Source: Larus michahellis
Lineage: Eukaryota > Chordata > Aves > Charadriiformes > Laridae
Assembly: GCF_964199755.1 (NCBI RefSeq)
Contig: NC_133900.1
Coordinates: 74,446,727 to 74,510,726, forward strand
Length of the DNA stretch: 64,000 nt
Reading direction: 5' to 3'
Shown: positions 13,901 through 27,740 of the stretch, one piece after another
How positions within the stretch are numbered: the first letter of the stretch is position 1
Layout: each line of letters opens with the position of its first letter
Position numbers and translations under genes: made by a program
Notes under the pieces: generated by a model
The model's database searches: none
The model's input: only the letters and a program-made list of their open reading frames with translations
What the model was told of the DNA's origin: nothing

Positions 13901-16900
13901 GTAGAATTTGGAATTTAATAAAAACATTTCTAAAAGGATCACTATACTTACTAGGACCAATACATTTATTACAAATGTGTTTGAAAAGGTTGTTTATACA
14001 GCTTTTCTTTAATTAAAGTAGCATTGTGCCTTTTTCTTGGAGCTGCTGAGAAACATTGCTGGCAACTATTTTGAACAATGTACATAAAATAAGTGCAGTG
14101 CACAACACCTACTGTTTCTATAACTGCCAGAGCTCTGGCTTGTGGCAAAGACCAATATACGAGATCAAAAAAAAAATATTTATTATCACTCACACAATGT
14201 TGTTTCAGCTTCACCTCTAAAGGCTGACAATGTAGGGGGATTTTCACGACTGAAGATATTGCTCAATAAGTCATCTTAAAAGAGCAATATTTAACCTCTT
14301 AAAGCTTGCTTTTAAATGACAAAGAAGTAACATTTTATATGTCATTCACTTACATTTCAAAGAACATTACAGACTTTTAGCCTCATTTCCTTTTTTTTTT
14401 CCCCCTCCATTTGAAGCGTTATTCCCCAGTTCTACAATAGTTTATTTCTCTAAGAGTATATTCATATCATACCATCTCCCTCCCTCAACCCGCCAGTGCA
14501 GCTCTTTTCTACTGGGATGGCCAAGATAACAATAACAAGGGATTTGTCTACTTATCCCTCTACAAAACAATTTGCATTAATCATTCCAGCATAAATGTCC
14601 AATTTAAAAAACACAGTTAAAGACATTCTTTTAGATTATGTAAAAAACCTGCAGTTGCTGTTGCTACCAAAAGTTTCTCTGAGGTTTTCAGTCCTACTGC
14701 ATTCATCTTCAGGATGACATGGACTGATGGAAAACGCATTCAGGCAAAGAACTACAAATAATATTTCCCATTTAAAGTAAATTATAACTATGAGTTTTCC
14801 AACTGGTTCTGGAAGGACACTGAAGATGCACGGCTTTTTGCAGAATGTAGTCATTACGTAAGATCAAAGAGGATACTGTTAATATTTAACTTTTCAGTAA
14901 GTTAACATTATCTCGATTGAATAGTAACCCTACCTTAAAAAAACAAAAACAAAACAAAACCAAAAACTATCACCACAAAAAAACCCCACCAAACTAAAAA
15001 ATCCCCCAGAACTTTAAAGAAAGAATAATTAAACCCTGAAAAATCAAACAGCTTTTGAGGTAGTTTAACAAAGACCTTAACAACTTCATAAGGATTTAGA
15101 CTAAACAGATTTCAATCTCGCCCTTCCTGAAAATCCAGCTTTCCAGATCAGCAAACACCACAATATTATAAGGAAACGCATCAGTAATAAAAGCGAAGCA
15201 TTTCAAACAACCCGGCAGGCAGTTCTGAGATGATATTTAACCAATCTCTCTCCAAGAGGAAATAAGACAGGTAAAGCCACACACGAACCTATAGCTGTTA
15301 CCGCATCTCATGAGCCTGACAAATCGCAGTTTCTCTATTTTCACAGGCAGTTAAGTAGTAGTTAAAATTCTAGAGAACTCAGTGATTTACTCCCTCTCAG
15401 ATGCTCAGTTTCCACCTTCCACGATGGGAAATAAATCTTAAAGGTATAAAGCCTGATCAGTACGCTTCTGTCTGTGCCATACAACCTGAAATAACTGCCC
15501 TAAGATCTGATCTGCCTGATTCTGTACCGTGTCAGCCTCCTTACTGTGCTTCAGCATTAATGTACCAACGTACTGGTGGTGGGGAACCGGCACTCCAGTT
15601 TTCACCAACTTTTTAAATGGAACCTGTAAACAGTTAGGGAGCTACATGGAAAATCCCAGCTTAGCTGCTGGGCATTTAAATGGATAGAGTAGGGAAAGGC
15701 TTAACTCTGTTACCCTACAAGGCCTTAAGACAACTGCTACGAAGCAGTTATGTTTCTATTTTTGTTGCTCCTCCCAAGCTGCTGGATGTCTGTGCCGCTT
15801 TTATGGGAAACATCATATTTGCATTATATGACGATCAGCTACTCTACCCTTATCGAAAGCAGTGGGGAAAATTAGGATTCATCCAGAAAAACTTTAAAAA
15901 AAAAAAAAGTTAAAAGTGAATTAGCTATAGGGGTAAACTCAGCAGGGAAGTCCCAAGTCTGTTAAGCCTCATGAGTGCAATAGTACTTTGGTAGAAAATG
16001 TTCTCAGCTGCAGACGCCCACGGCAGATGAAGGTACTCGTGCATTTGCCTTGCTCTGCGTCAGGAGATAAATTTCTCCCTTCCCTCTGCCATAAGCAAAG
16101 TTGTATATTTGCTCCTGAGCTGCTGCCCTTGGCAGCCTGCAGCCCATTTCTGTTTATATACATTAAAGCACTTTACGGCTCGGCATAATGCAGATTATGT
16201 CTGGTTCAGCCCCCTCTGCCCCAGAGGGCTAAGGGCAGGCAGGGGGATGCCGGACTGCAGTTACAAGTAGGAACTAATTCAGGTGTTAATTCAGGTGCCT
16301 CTGCTAAACTTCCTCACAAGCACAAACCTACCAACTTACCCACCGTAGCTGAAATCCCCATGTAGGCAGTAGTTTTACAAGCTCTGCACACACAGTATAA
16401 GGACTCTGAAAGCTGTAGGTATGGGCAGGAGAAGGAAAGCGAGCAGGGGCAATTTTCTCTGGAGGTTTCAACTCCCGAAATGGCCATTCCTCAAGTTTCA
16501 CTTACACAGGGAAGGAGCATAAGGAGCTCCATCGCCCAATATCATAAATACATAAAATAATTACATTATAACATGTCATTCTTCATAGTTGAACTGAATG
16601 GGCATATTTCTTCACTCCAAAGCCAACAAATGCTTCATTACAGTGTGATTTTTTAATGTTTTTGTTACCGGAATTTAAACAATTAAGTGCTTTTAATATT
16701 GAATTTTACAGCTTTTCCATCTCTGTGAAACAACAGATATTCTTGTAGAAACCTGAAGCAGGAGTACAAAAGAGAAATGCTTTTAAGATTAAAAAAGGTA
16801 ATTCATACATACACATCGATTTGCAAGTCAGAATTAATGGAATTTATATGAGTATCATTTCTGAACCTTTGTCCTCAGTAACCATGCTGTTGCATTGAAA

Positions 16901-19513
16901 AAAAGCGAGAAAAGAAATAAAAAAAATCAGAAAGGGAGAAAAATGAGGTGAAGTACCAAATTCAAAGGCAGCTAAATGCAAGAGTTAGATACCAAACACC
17001 TAACACACACACACATACACTAAGACACTCTCCATCCACGCACCTGTATCTGGCAGAGCAGATGAAATGGAAAGGGACAGGATCACCCCACTGCAATCCC
17101 TACTAAGTTAAAGAACTGGAATCAAGTGGTAGAAACATGTTCAGGTAAAATGGAGAATATGCTTAAACTTTTTCTGTTCATGGAGCCGGCTGCTCTCTGT
17201 TTGTCAGTCACGTTATTTCTGGATAGAGCCCTAGCATACTGTTCATTTCTCTCAGTAATTAAGATGAACATGTTACCTTTCCAAACATACAATCTACCTA
17301 CAAATGTATATGGTATAATTTCATCAACTTCTGGGCAAATTAAACTACTCAGTTCTATACTGCTCCTTCCATAAAATAACACTTTATGGAAATGCCAAGC
17401 AAAGAATAAAGAAGCAATATTTTAAAACTATCTCTAGCCAACAGGAAACAACATACTGGAGAAACACAGTATTTTTATACAAGTTATGAGCCGCTTTTAT
17501 GGGGTTTACTTCCTGTTTTTCCTGCTGTCAAGTTAGAAAATATTTTGAAATGAAAAACATGCTCCCTTCAGCCAGCCATCTTCTCAAAGAAGTAACTGAG
17601 AAAAGGCTCACCCCAGTGCATCTTAAAAGATGCCAAGGGACACCAAAGGTTTGGGTCTGCATCTAGTAGGACCGTGCAACAGCATCCTGATGGTAAAGTT
17701 TCTAAAGTTCATATTGCCATACTGGTCTTATCAATGGGCAACGAAAGCCTCCCCTTGTAAAGCAAGGGTATAAATCGAGTCCTGAACATCCAGAGTGCCC
17801 GATGAAAAACTGCTGCAGATATGAACTTAATCCCTTTAGAAGGTACCATTGCTAAAGTGATGAGGCTTTCTGAAAATTTCACCTATCTCTCTTCAAACTA
17901 GTAATGCACGTGGATTTCTCTTAACAGAATCTTTCCTTTATAAACAGACATAAACACCAAAAACCTTGGAGCAGGAGCCAAGAACCCTCTGTCTGGGAGG
18001 GTCTCTGCTTGCAGGGACCTTAGAACTTGGCTGGAGAGCAAGATGATGCACGTCAAGTAAAACAGCCGAGGCCACAAACACTGCTTCCCAAATGACAGGT
18101 GTTTTTCAACGGCACTTAAGAATTGAGAAAACATATTCCCAATTGAAGGTGGCACTCGCGACATTTCCTTACTTGAAGGACAGCTAAAGGCTATTCAGTG
18201 CCAAGTTAGAGACCCAAAGAATGCCATTTACTGAAAAAGGAAAGGTTTTCCAGAGTAGCCCCTGATTAAGACAAGATAGTTGAAATTATTTTTCCTCAGT
18301 TTGGATGCATGCAATAATTTTCAGAAGGAACGCATATAAAGTTAGCACTCGCAGGGTAAGAAGCATTCTGTTATTTAAGAACTCAGAACAAAAGCAACTA
18401 GAAATATGAAGTCTACAAATCAAGACATAAAACAGCTAACAAGTGCAGCCAACAGAAACTGCCAAAAGCCATCAAAAGTATCATGAATTACTGAAAAATG
18501 TCATGTCATGTCCGCATCTTCCATTTACGATTCACATTTTCATTAGAAACAAACAGAAAAATCACTTCTAGAGAAGATTAAGGCTTCTTAGATCACCTAT
18601 AAACTAGAAGCTTTGCATTTGAAACACTTTTTTTTTTTCCCTTTTCAACTGAAATTGAAGAACCATTTAAGAAAACCTTCAAATTATAACCTTTCTGTAA
18701 CTTAAACCTGAATTGCTGATGTCATTAGCATGGCATCTTTATATGCAACTGCTGATTTAATCCTGCTGGTAAACACTTTATTGACTTTAGAAATACTTCT
18801 AAAGGGGGTGGTGTTTTGGATTTTTTAGCCCGGTGATCCATTTTAATGTGTTTTAAAGGATAACAGTTTTACACTTAAAGGAAAATGGCTCCTCAAAAAT
18901 AAGCTGAGATTTTGATTTTATATGCTGTCCAGCCTCTTACAGGCTTTACTTTGGACTGCAGAGAAACGTTATAGAAAACAGATAGCCGTGTCACAGGTAT
19001 GTTTTAAAATCTGTTCTACGTGCAAGAGATTTACAGTGTGAATCAAAAAGGAATAACATGCTAAACCCTTCTCCCACTCAAAATGTCATTTTCAAGTCCT
19101 GTGGACAGTTTAGACACAAAGAACTTAAAAGAATACTTTTATTTCCTTGTATTATCACCATATCATAGAATGAATGGTTTTACAGTAGCATATATCATTA
19201 TTTTTGCAATGAGTTTCTCCATGTCTTGTTGAATTCAGCACTTCCCAGCTCCCTTTATAGGCTACTGCAGGATCTTCTGAAGACTTGCTTCTTTTCCTGG
19301 CTTATGTTAAATTTTCTCTCATTCTGCTCATGTTGTCACCTTTCTCTCCCTCTCCTTCAAGTTAAAAGCTTTCTTTTTGTCTGTCTCCCAACTGTCTTAG
19401 TGTAAAGTAATTGTGAATTCAAAAGGGAAAGATTTTTCTTTTATTTACAACCCCATCCAAGTATTAACTGCATTATCTGGAAGAATTAGCCTAAAGATGT
19501 TTAAAGAATATTT

Positions 19514-19558
19514 GCATCTAAGTATTTCGCATCTAAGTATTTCACATCTAATACTTTT
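19514..19558 (+). repeat. 15-bp tandem repeat, three copies
   Basis: GCATCTAAGTATTTC is repeated exactly at 19514-19528 and 19529-19543. A third, diverged copy (ACATCTAATACTTTT) follows. Confidence 0.9.
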
Positions 19559-19632
19559 TTTTTTTTAAATAAATGGAAGAGTTATCATTGTTTCTGTCTT
19601 TTCACCTTAAGTACTTACAATCTGCAGAACAC

Positions 19633-19637
<5 letters not shown>

Positions 19638-19674
<37 letters not shown>
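19638..19674. repeat. A(37) homopolymer
   Basis: This is the longest homopolymer in the window. It is followed by GAAAAAG and not preceded by any recognised retrocopy. Confidence 0.95.
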
Positions 19675-19676
<2 letters not shown>

Positions 19677-22600
19677 AAAAGCGCCCAAACACCAGGATTT
19701 CTGACATTCACTGCTGGTTGTTTCCTATGGTATTGCAGTTTGTTGCCTATTAATTGGAATGGGGAGTTTCCTGATGGTTTAGCAAGTTGCATGGTCTCCC
19801 CAAGGACAAACTTGCACCAGTACCACTACAAACAAATATATGAGACAACTATACAAGTGGAAGGGTATAATCTCCTTTTCGCAGCACTGAGCCACTACAA
19901 TGGTTCAGCTGTCATATGAAACTTTATACTAACACGTTTAAGCCTCAGCAAACCTTTTAAGTGCTCAAAGTCCAGAAGATGCATGAATCATAAAATCAGA
20001 GAAAAAAAACAACGCGCGAATGTGATGCAGAGATAGTCTATTAAGCGAACAATAGCATTAAAAAACCTGTAAGCTCTGTTCACCATATCTCAGAGGAAAA
20101 CACGTAAATTACCTTCTAATGAAGTCCATATGAGTAGCTGTTAAGTATGAAAAAAGGCTCTTCTAGATCAACCTTTGAGTTATACTGAAAGAAGCGCTAA
20201 GTTACAATTACTTTGTCACTCTTTGGGATGAGGTAAAGCTAAGGTTTGGCAAGAAAAAAAAAAGGGGGAAAAAACGGAAAAAAGCTACAAACACTGTAGG
20301 GAAAAAAGTATATTCATTGTAAATCCATGCATGCTTATGCTTCAGATGAAACTCTGAGATGGCTACAATAAAAGCATATTAGGCATACAGCCAAGTACAC
20401 AATACAATTTTAAAAAATGATATCTCAAAAAATAGGGCCAAAAATAATATTGGAGATATCTCCTAGAACCAAGTCATACCATTATTTTTTTTTTAACAAT
20501 TAAATATAACTGTAGTCAATTTTCCATATTAATGGTAAAATGAACAAGTCAGAGGTGCACTCCCTTTGCACTTGGGCTTACTTTTCAAAAGACTTGCTGG
20601 ACATTCTTTCAGCTCATTATTGATTCCATCTTAAGCAAATGCCTTACTTAAAAAAACAAAAAAACACATTTACCCAATGGTCATTGTATCTGCTTATAAG
20701 CAGTAATAGTAAAACTTATCATCACTGCGCTTAAAATAAAACTCTGGAGAGATGCTTATGTTTCCACTTACCTAAAATATTAAAGAGTTCGTTTTCCACA
20801 AATCAATATATTCAAAACAGAGGGTATCCAGAAGGTGACTGCTACTTTCTGCTGCCCCGACTACTGACCAAAAAATCCCTCTCTCAGTGAGCTGATTCCC
20901 CTTGCCAATTCACGTCAAAAACACTGCACAAAAAATATTAGAACATTTTCTGCTGGCTTTGTGAAATGAAATCACATCAAGGAAAGGCCACACCAGTGCC
21001 CAAACAAGAGATGGGCAAGGGCTGCACAGCTGGGAGCAAGAGTGCCCTTTTCACTGGCAGCAAACTGTTAGATCAGCCGGATCCGCTTGTAAAAGTCACA
21101 CTCAAAAATCTAAACAAAATCCCCTACCTTCTGTTGCAAAGAGCTTCAAAAGCAGGTTCCAAAGGCCCTTAAGAAAGGTTCCTTATTACTTCTAATGGAA
21201 AATATACGTAGAACAATTTCCTGGGGCATTAATCAAGCAAAACAATGCTATCTGCTGTGATAAGAAAACAGGAGGGAGGGTTAGAGATTTTTATGTAAAT
21301 AGCATTCTGGATCCCCAACAGAATTACGGAGCAGCCTCTGAATGTAAGCGAAAAGCAAACAGCGACTGGGGGCAAGAGGGAAACCATGGCACTTAGTTGC
21401 CCACTAACCCCTCCAGTCTTCTCTAACTGGAACTCGGAACACAGGTCCAGAAACTGACTTTTATTCCAGACAGATGCTGAGGCTCCTGGTCATCCTCTGC
21501 TGTACCAGGCTGATCAGAGATGCAACACGGAGCTGAATATGCCCTGCAGAGACGCTGGTAGTACAGGGACGCAGCGCTCATAGGCAGCTTATATGTATCC
21601 AGCCCCTGACGTTAGACCCCTGAGGCAATTACGGCTCTATTACTCATTCCTTTACCACTATACAACACATTTCTGTCGTCTTACTTCTGCTCCGAGGAAA
21701 GCGGGTTTAATGTTTGCAAAAGGAGACCTGTTCCATACACAGAAATAACATGGACGCTGTGAGCAATGAGAATACTCACATCACTGATAAATTTAACATC
21801 TCTTGTGCAGTTATTGCAGATTTAACTTACACAGTTGGCCATCAAGACTGTTCCACAGTCGTAAGCTACCCTGCCTTACAACGCAACAGAAGCACAGACC
21901 AGTGACAGAAGGGCACATTTCCCACACCACAGCTCCAGCTGCCACTTGCCAGTTTGCCCAGAGCAGTCATGGTGTTCCCTTTTAACGCTACAAACAGCAA
22001 AAGGCAGGAGAATATGAAATACGTTATAGATGCGTCTGTCCGTGAACACACTTGGATGTGGGTTTTGGCACGTGAAAAGACTTTCTCAGGATTTTTCAAG
22101 CTCATCTTCCTGTGTTTGATATGGATTGGAGCTTTTTTGAGACATCTATTTTTAAAACTGAGAACATGTCAACTCTTAAATGCTGCAAGTTTAAAAGAAC
22201 TGCCTATTCTTTTACTAACATCTATTAAGTGCTGTGATACACACAATCATATGCAAATTCTTCAGCGAGAGGTGTTTTTTTTCCTAGAGTTCTAACAATC
22301 TTACAAATCTAAAAAGACATTTATGAAAGATTTCTAAAATACTCTTGAAACTATTCTGACAGAAGCTACACATTTTAAAAGATGCATCACAGAGCATGTA
22401 TTTCTAAGGCCTTGTTTTCAGCTGTAAAACAAAGTGAGTTAACATTTTGAAAGGCAACACTGATAAACATTTTAATCCTAAAAAAAAAAAAAAAAAACCC
22501 TCATCACTTGAATTCAACACAAAATATTTAGGTCAGATATATACAAACCCAACTAAGTGGTATTACCAAAATAATACTTTTATGCTTTGGATGTCAGGAA

Positions 22601-24823
22601 TAGGATTTTTGGTTGGTTGGTTGAAGAACTTCTAAAATACTTCTATACTTTAAAATCATTGCCAGACTTGGTATTTCACCTGAATTCTCATTAACACAAA
22701 AGTGTTCCTAAACAGCAGCAATAAGGAACAAAAAGGGGAAAAAAAAAAAAAAACCACACACCACCACCCATCCACTTTCAAATTCAAACATATCTACAGG
22801 TCAAACCACCTTAGCTTTAAAACCTATCGAGTTCCTGAACAGCTTCATCACATTAAATTCAGCGGTGCATTAGAACATCTGCTGACATTAAGCACGTAAA
22901 CGTTTACAAATCTTTTTTCAAATCATTCTATTGTTTTATTACCTGTTTTGTTGGCACCTGCCTTCTGCAGCATACCCAACCGGTAAACACAGTAGTTCTT
23001 TTGCTCTATTCCAGCAGAGCAGTTCATTCCATTACCAAGATACAAAAATAGAAATAAGCAGATAATTTAAAGAGGATTCAGCTACTATCTGCTATTGTAA
23101 AAGCATGATCCCAGAAGAGACTATAAGTCTGCATTTCGCAAAATGACAACATCACACTATTAAGTGATATTAGTCAGGCACTACTGATTTCCACAAAATC
23201 ACTCCTAATAATCACCATTTGGCAAATATTTAATGAGCAAGAAAGGAGAATTCATCTTCAACAGTAGGACTGGTGTATTCTATGATTATTATCCTCATTT
23301 GCTCAAACTATCGACAAAACATTGAACAAAGGTACACGAAGGCATCTGTTTTGTCTACAAACTTCAGGCTATAGCATTTTCTTTTAACACGGCACAAAGA
23401 CAATTCTATTTATTCTGAAATTATAACATTTGAAATGAAGTATTATTTAAAAGTGAGAGCTATAAAGAAATCATAATACAGCATAAAAGCAGAATTGATG
23501 AGATATGCCTATGGAGATATTTAAGCCACGCACATCACAGTGATACTCAACTATAAACTTCAAGGCTCTACAGCATTCAAAGTTAAATGAGGACACAAAC
23601 CTGGCTAAAGGAGCCTTTCAGATACCATGAGCTTCTGATCAGAGTTTTCAAGCATATAGGCAATAACAGTCTTAACAGACCTTCTTCTGTAAGAAGTCTT
23701 CAACAGCCCATACCATTACAACATTAACCTGTTCTAATTTGTTAGACATGGGAAAAATTTCCCTGCTGTCCCTCTTTTCCCCAGCTGCTGTTACTCAACC
23801 TGACACATTAAAAAAAAAAAAAAAGTTGGTCTATATTACCATCAGAAAGGCTAAGAAAAGTCTTTCCAAGGAAACCCCTTTCTCCCACCACCATCACAAA
23901 TTTAATTCCACAGTTAAGGCTGTAAATTCACCACCCAATAAGACTGATGTCACCATCTCACATCTTTGCAGTTACACACATAAGGGAAAAAACTTCAGGG
24001 CCACACTAATTCCTGAAAATAGCCACCACATAGCAAAGGGTAAAAACTGTGCATCTGACAACCATCAGGATCCAAGACCATAAAGGCTCAAGACCTTACT
24101 ATTTTCGCTGAAGGCAAAAAGAAAAAAAAAAAAAGTAAACCCGGATTTTTCATTGCCACCCAGCTGAACTGCTGAAAAGGGAACATTAACTCATTCTACT
24201 TCTTTTTATTAGCACAATACACTGTAATATTTAGACACTAACAGGTAGTAAAAAAAAAATTAAAAAATCTTCATACAAGCAAGCTTACCCATATTCTTAA
24301 GTCAAAAATTCTCTCCACAATGTCCATATTCTTACTTGACTTAATTTACATTTTATGTTTATAAAAAATCTGCAGTTTTCCAAACACTAAAAAAGGAAAG
24401 TATAAGCATGTTTGAAATGAAAAGACTCTTAAAAGGAAAGCCTTTGAAATCTTAGGGGATTTGAAAAACAGGGAGAGAAAAGATGACACAAAACTTGAAC
24501 CCTGCACTGCAGTCAGAGTCAGTCTAGAAAACTCTTAGTGCCTAATCATAGCTACGTTACAATTTAAAAATTTAAACAGGGATATTTATCCCAAAAAGGG
24601 GAAAAAAAAAAAAAAATCACACAGGAGCGCAAAGACAAGGAGCACATTAGAAGTCCTGTAAGACTGCTTTCAAATAGGTGATAGTGTCTCAATGATAAAA
24701 TAGCTCTAAAACTAAAGACACCATTATCATAGCAACTCTGATAAAAAGGCCTTTTATAATAAAATTTGTCAATTTAGCAAAATAATCATGATCTGAAGAA
24801 AAAGCTTAGTAATCGGTTTTTAC

Positions 24824-25025
24824 CAGGTTGATGACATGGATACATACTGTAATCAGGATGTAAAACATGTGTCTCCTCATCTTCATCTATTGTCTGTCCT
24901 AATGAGAACAGCCTGACACGTCTCATCTTCAGTAGCCTTGGGGAGCTTTCCCGGGCAGGACTCCCAACATCCACAACTACATCTCCAGAAACGACAGTGG
25001 GAACAATTTTTTTCAGGAATTCCAT
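24824..25025 (-). CDS. Candidate alternative first coding exon, probably of FRYL
   Basis: An open frame starts at an ATG (25025-25023) with a strong context (A at -3, G at +4) and an in-frame TGA eight codons upstream. It runs 67 codons plus one base to a possible donor (CCTG|GTAAAA) at 24824/24823. The product starts MEFLKKIVPTVVSGD, has a basic stretch KMRRVR near residues 33-38, an acidic DEDEE at 47-51, and ends YPCHQP. I do not recognise it as a known domain. It ends in phase 1, the same as FRYL exon 1b, so it could splice to the same FRYL exon 2 and give a different N-terminus. A TATATA stretch near 25258-25265 could serve as a TATA box. It may instead be an unrelated nested gene or a chance frame; without the splice, the frame runs on to about 24786. 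Confidence 0.45.
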
Positions 25026-25027
25026 TT

Positions 25028-25216
25028 TTACATGCCCTCCGCGTTCTCAGCATTTACTAAATCCAGCAGTTTAGCTACACGTTCCGGAGCTTGGCTCCCA
25101 CACCAACTTCCTTGAGCACCGAGGTAGACTTCTCCCGGTGATGTCACGTTGGACCTGGGTGGTGCCAACCCCAGCACGTCAGCTGCCAGCTGCTCCCAGG
25201 CAGATTTTAAAGACGT
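25028..25216 (-). other. 62-codon open frame overlapping the leader of the 24.8-25.0 kb exon
   Basis: Directly upstream of the 25025 ATG and in a different frame, 62 sense codons run between a TAG (25219-25217) and a TAA (25030-25028). The stretch has coding-like composition, for example WEQLAADVLGLAPP and ERVAKLLDLVNAENAEG. Its only ATG is the last sense codon, so ATG-TAA sits 8 bases before the main ATG. It could be an ancient exon now used as leader, part of a frameshifted retrocopy, or chance. I do not recognise the protein. Confidence 0.25.
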
Positions 25217-26540
25217 CTAACTGTACGGACTGATAAGAAAACCAAACAACAACAAGCCTATATATTAACCAACGCACACTAAACTCCACACTTGTAGAAG
25301 ACACCGTATTTAGCACTGCAACAGTTTTAAGCGCTAATAAAATGCGTGGTGTGTTTTCAAATTTCTATCTGACAGAGTTCAATAGCTCTTAATTTTCATG
25401 AAGTGCACAGAGAGTGTTCATCTGCATTTGAAAGATAACTTATCATTCAGAAAGTCTATGCACCAGCTTTATAAACAAAGTGTCTAACAGCACCACAATT
25501 TAAACCATTTGCATTCTCACATAGTTTTAACTACTAGCTACGAAGATACTAACATTTATTAAATATTAAGTTCTGTTTTGCAAAGACTGTGATGATATAT
25601 TTACCGCTTAAAATACTCAATCCACCTTCCAGAAAACGCCAAGTACAGAAATAACCTGTCTCATTTTGTCCAAGTGTCCACTTTATCCCTAGGGCTACTT
25701 CTCCATACATGCCTGCTTTAGCTGAGTTTTTTGGTTTTACCTGGGGGAAGTTTAAATGTTGTTCTATAATTAGCTTAAAGAAGCCATTATGAAAGATGCC
25801 TTGCATTTGGAGCAGCAGAAAGCTAAGGGGGGAAAAAAGAGATACTAGCACAGAAGAATGTTCTTAAATGCTTTGTACATTTGGGAATACGTATCAATGT
25901 TTGATTGAAAGTATTATTTTGTTTGCTGGACTTGGAGTGAAGATCGACAGACACACTACTAGGTAATATTCCCACCTCATTTGACACCAAAGATTGTACA
26001 CATCACCCGGAGGAAATCCACTAATACTCCCTCTGAATGTCTGAGCAGCAGCCTGCGCATTTCTGCTCTTTTTATGAAAGCACCTCAGTGTCCAAGACAT
26101 TTCTGAATGCATCCAACCTAAGCATGAAGTATAGTACACTACTGTACATTCCTTAAAAGAAGGTATTTAATCTAAAATTCACTATTGTGTCTACCTCTTT
26201 AAAAAAAAAAAAAAAAACACAAAAACAAACAAAAAACCACCAAGAAAATGTACCTAGAGTAACCTGTTTCAGGTCTCAGAGTTCCAGTAATGCTCACAAG
26301 GGGCTGCTCAGCCCAGCCGTGTCCTTGGATTAAGCCGTCAGTCCCTTACTGACCAACTCTACCGTCACACTTCATAAGTATTAAATCTAGGTAAGAATGC
26401 CACAACTTGAAAAATTTGGTACAAGTTCATTAAAGTTGCCACCTAAGACATTTTTCAAGTTCTATATAGACTGAAAACATGCAATATCTTTTGTAGTCAA
26501 ATATGCACTGAAGTCCCCAAATATTCAAGTTGGTCTACAT

Positions 26541-26633
26541 TTCCCTTGTAAATGAATACAAAATTCTACATAAACTTTTCCCTGTAAATGAATACAAAAT
26601 TCTGACCTTATCATAAAAGACCTTATCATTATT
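26541..26633 (+). repeat. Two adjacent direct duplications
   Basis: The first is TTCCCTTGTAAATGAATACA (continuing AAATTCT) at 26541-26567, repeated with one base missing at 26578-26603. The second, GACCTTATCATAAAA (26604-26618), is followed by GACCTTATCATTATT (26619-26633). Confidence 0.9.
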
Positions 26634-27519
26634 TCCTGCGGTGAAAGATTTGGGAGATCAAGCAAAAAATTGTCCCTATAATGATTTAATGCACAGTATT
26701 TTTTCCACCAACTCAGAAAAGTTACACAGAACATATTTTCAGAAAAGCGTTTTATGTGTTTTCAGAATAAATAATAAGACACCACAAAGATTATTTGCGA
26801 TTATAAAGGATCATGAGTCATTACAAACTCAAGCAATCATTTATTCATAATAGCATTATTTTCTATAGAATTTCTTTTTTTGCCCTTGAAATTTTGCCCC
26901 AAACCTACTTAGCAGTTTCTAACATTTGGGAACAACAGAGAAATTCAGACGCTTCTGTGAGACTGAGAACGCTTCCAACCATCCAACTGCCAAACTGCAG
27001 TCTCCAAAGAAGGGGATAATCAGGTATTTTGAGTTGTACCTAACTTAAACGCCCTCCGAAAGGTTCAAACTAGATACCAAAGTGCTCTTAACCACGCTAC
27101 AGAGGTTTTATTATGCAAGTGGACACAGGGTGGAGACGACAGAGGAAGTGCAAGTACCTAGTTCATCACTTCAGTTAAATGCGTAAGGTGTGACTTTCTA
27201 CACAACATGCAGCACGCGTGAATTGGCTGTGAATAAAAAGAAATAAGGGTTGAAACTATGGGGTTTTTTAACAAGAAAAGAGAACAGCCTTTCAAGTAAC
27301 AGGATTTACAAACAAAACAGAAAGAAGTAATAAAAACCACCCACCTTACACATGATCGTATTTCAAGATTAAACTTGATAAACTAATACCGTTTATAACA
27401 CAGATGTATCCAAAAAGTTTTTGATTGATTTTTCCTTCAGGATGGCTTCTGTTTGACTCTTAAGAAAAGGACATCAAGGAGTTTTCTACAGAAGACAGTT
27501 GGGGCTATATACACACTTT

Positions 27520-27740
27520 TATATATTTTTATTTATATATACATACATGATGGCTGGTAGTTAACTCCAGGACTTACATACTTCATGACACTCTATGAAA
27601 GCAGCATTTTATAAATAATGAAGCTGAAAGCTTCCGTTTCTGCCTATGTCGTTTCACATACACTCCTCTCTCACACTTGCTCTTACCATCTTTCTTAAAC
27701 AGTACAATTATATAAAAATTATATTTTTTATATATATATA
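27520..27740. repeat. AT-rich dinucleotide patches
   Basis: Short (TA)n-like stretches occur at about 27523-27548 and 27708-27742, with ordinary sequence between. Confidence 0.7.

Larger units (their letters stand above)
9981..24820. other. Intronic sequence, no gene seen
   Basis: AT-rich DNA with only homopolymers, a short CA run near 16999-17013 and the tandem repeat at 19.5 kb. Open frames are short and domain-free. One isolated consensus donor exists on the minus strand (TTTTAG|GTAAGT at about 20771) but I could not pair it with a convincing acceptor. Confidence 0.6.

Noticed and set aside
20770..20900. Consensus minus-strand donor TTTTAG|GTAAGT as a further FRYL exon
   Set aside because: No convincing acceptor could be paired with it, and isolated donors are common by chance.
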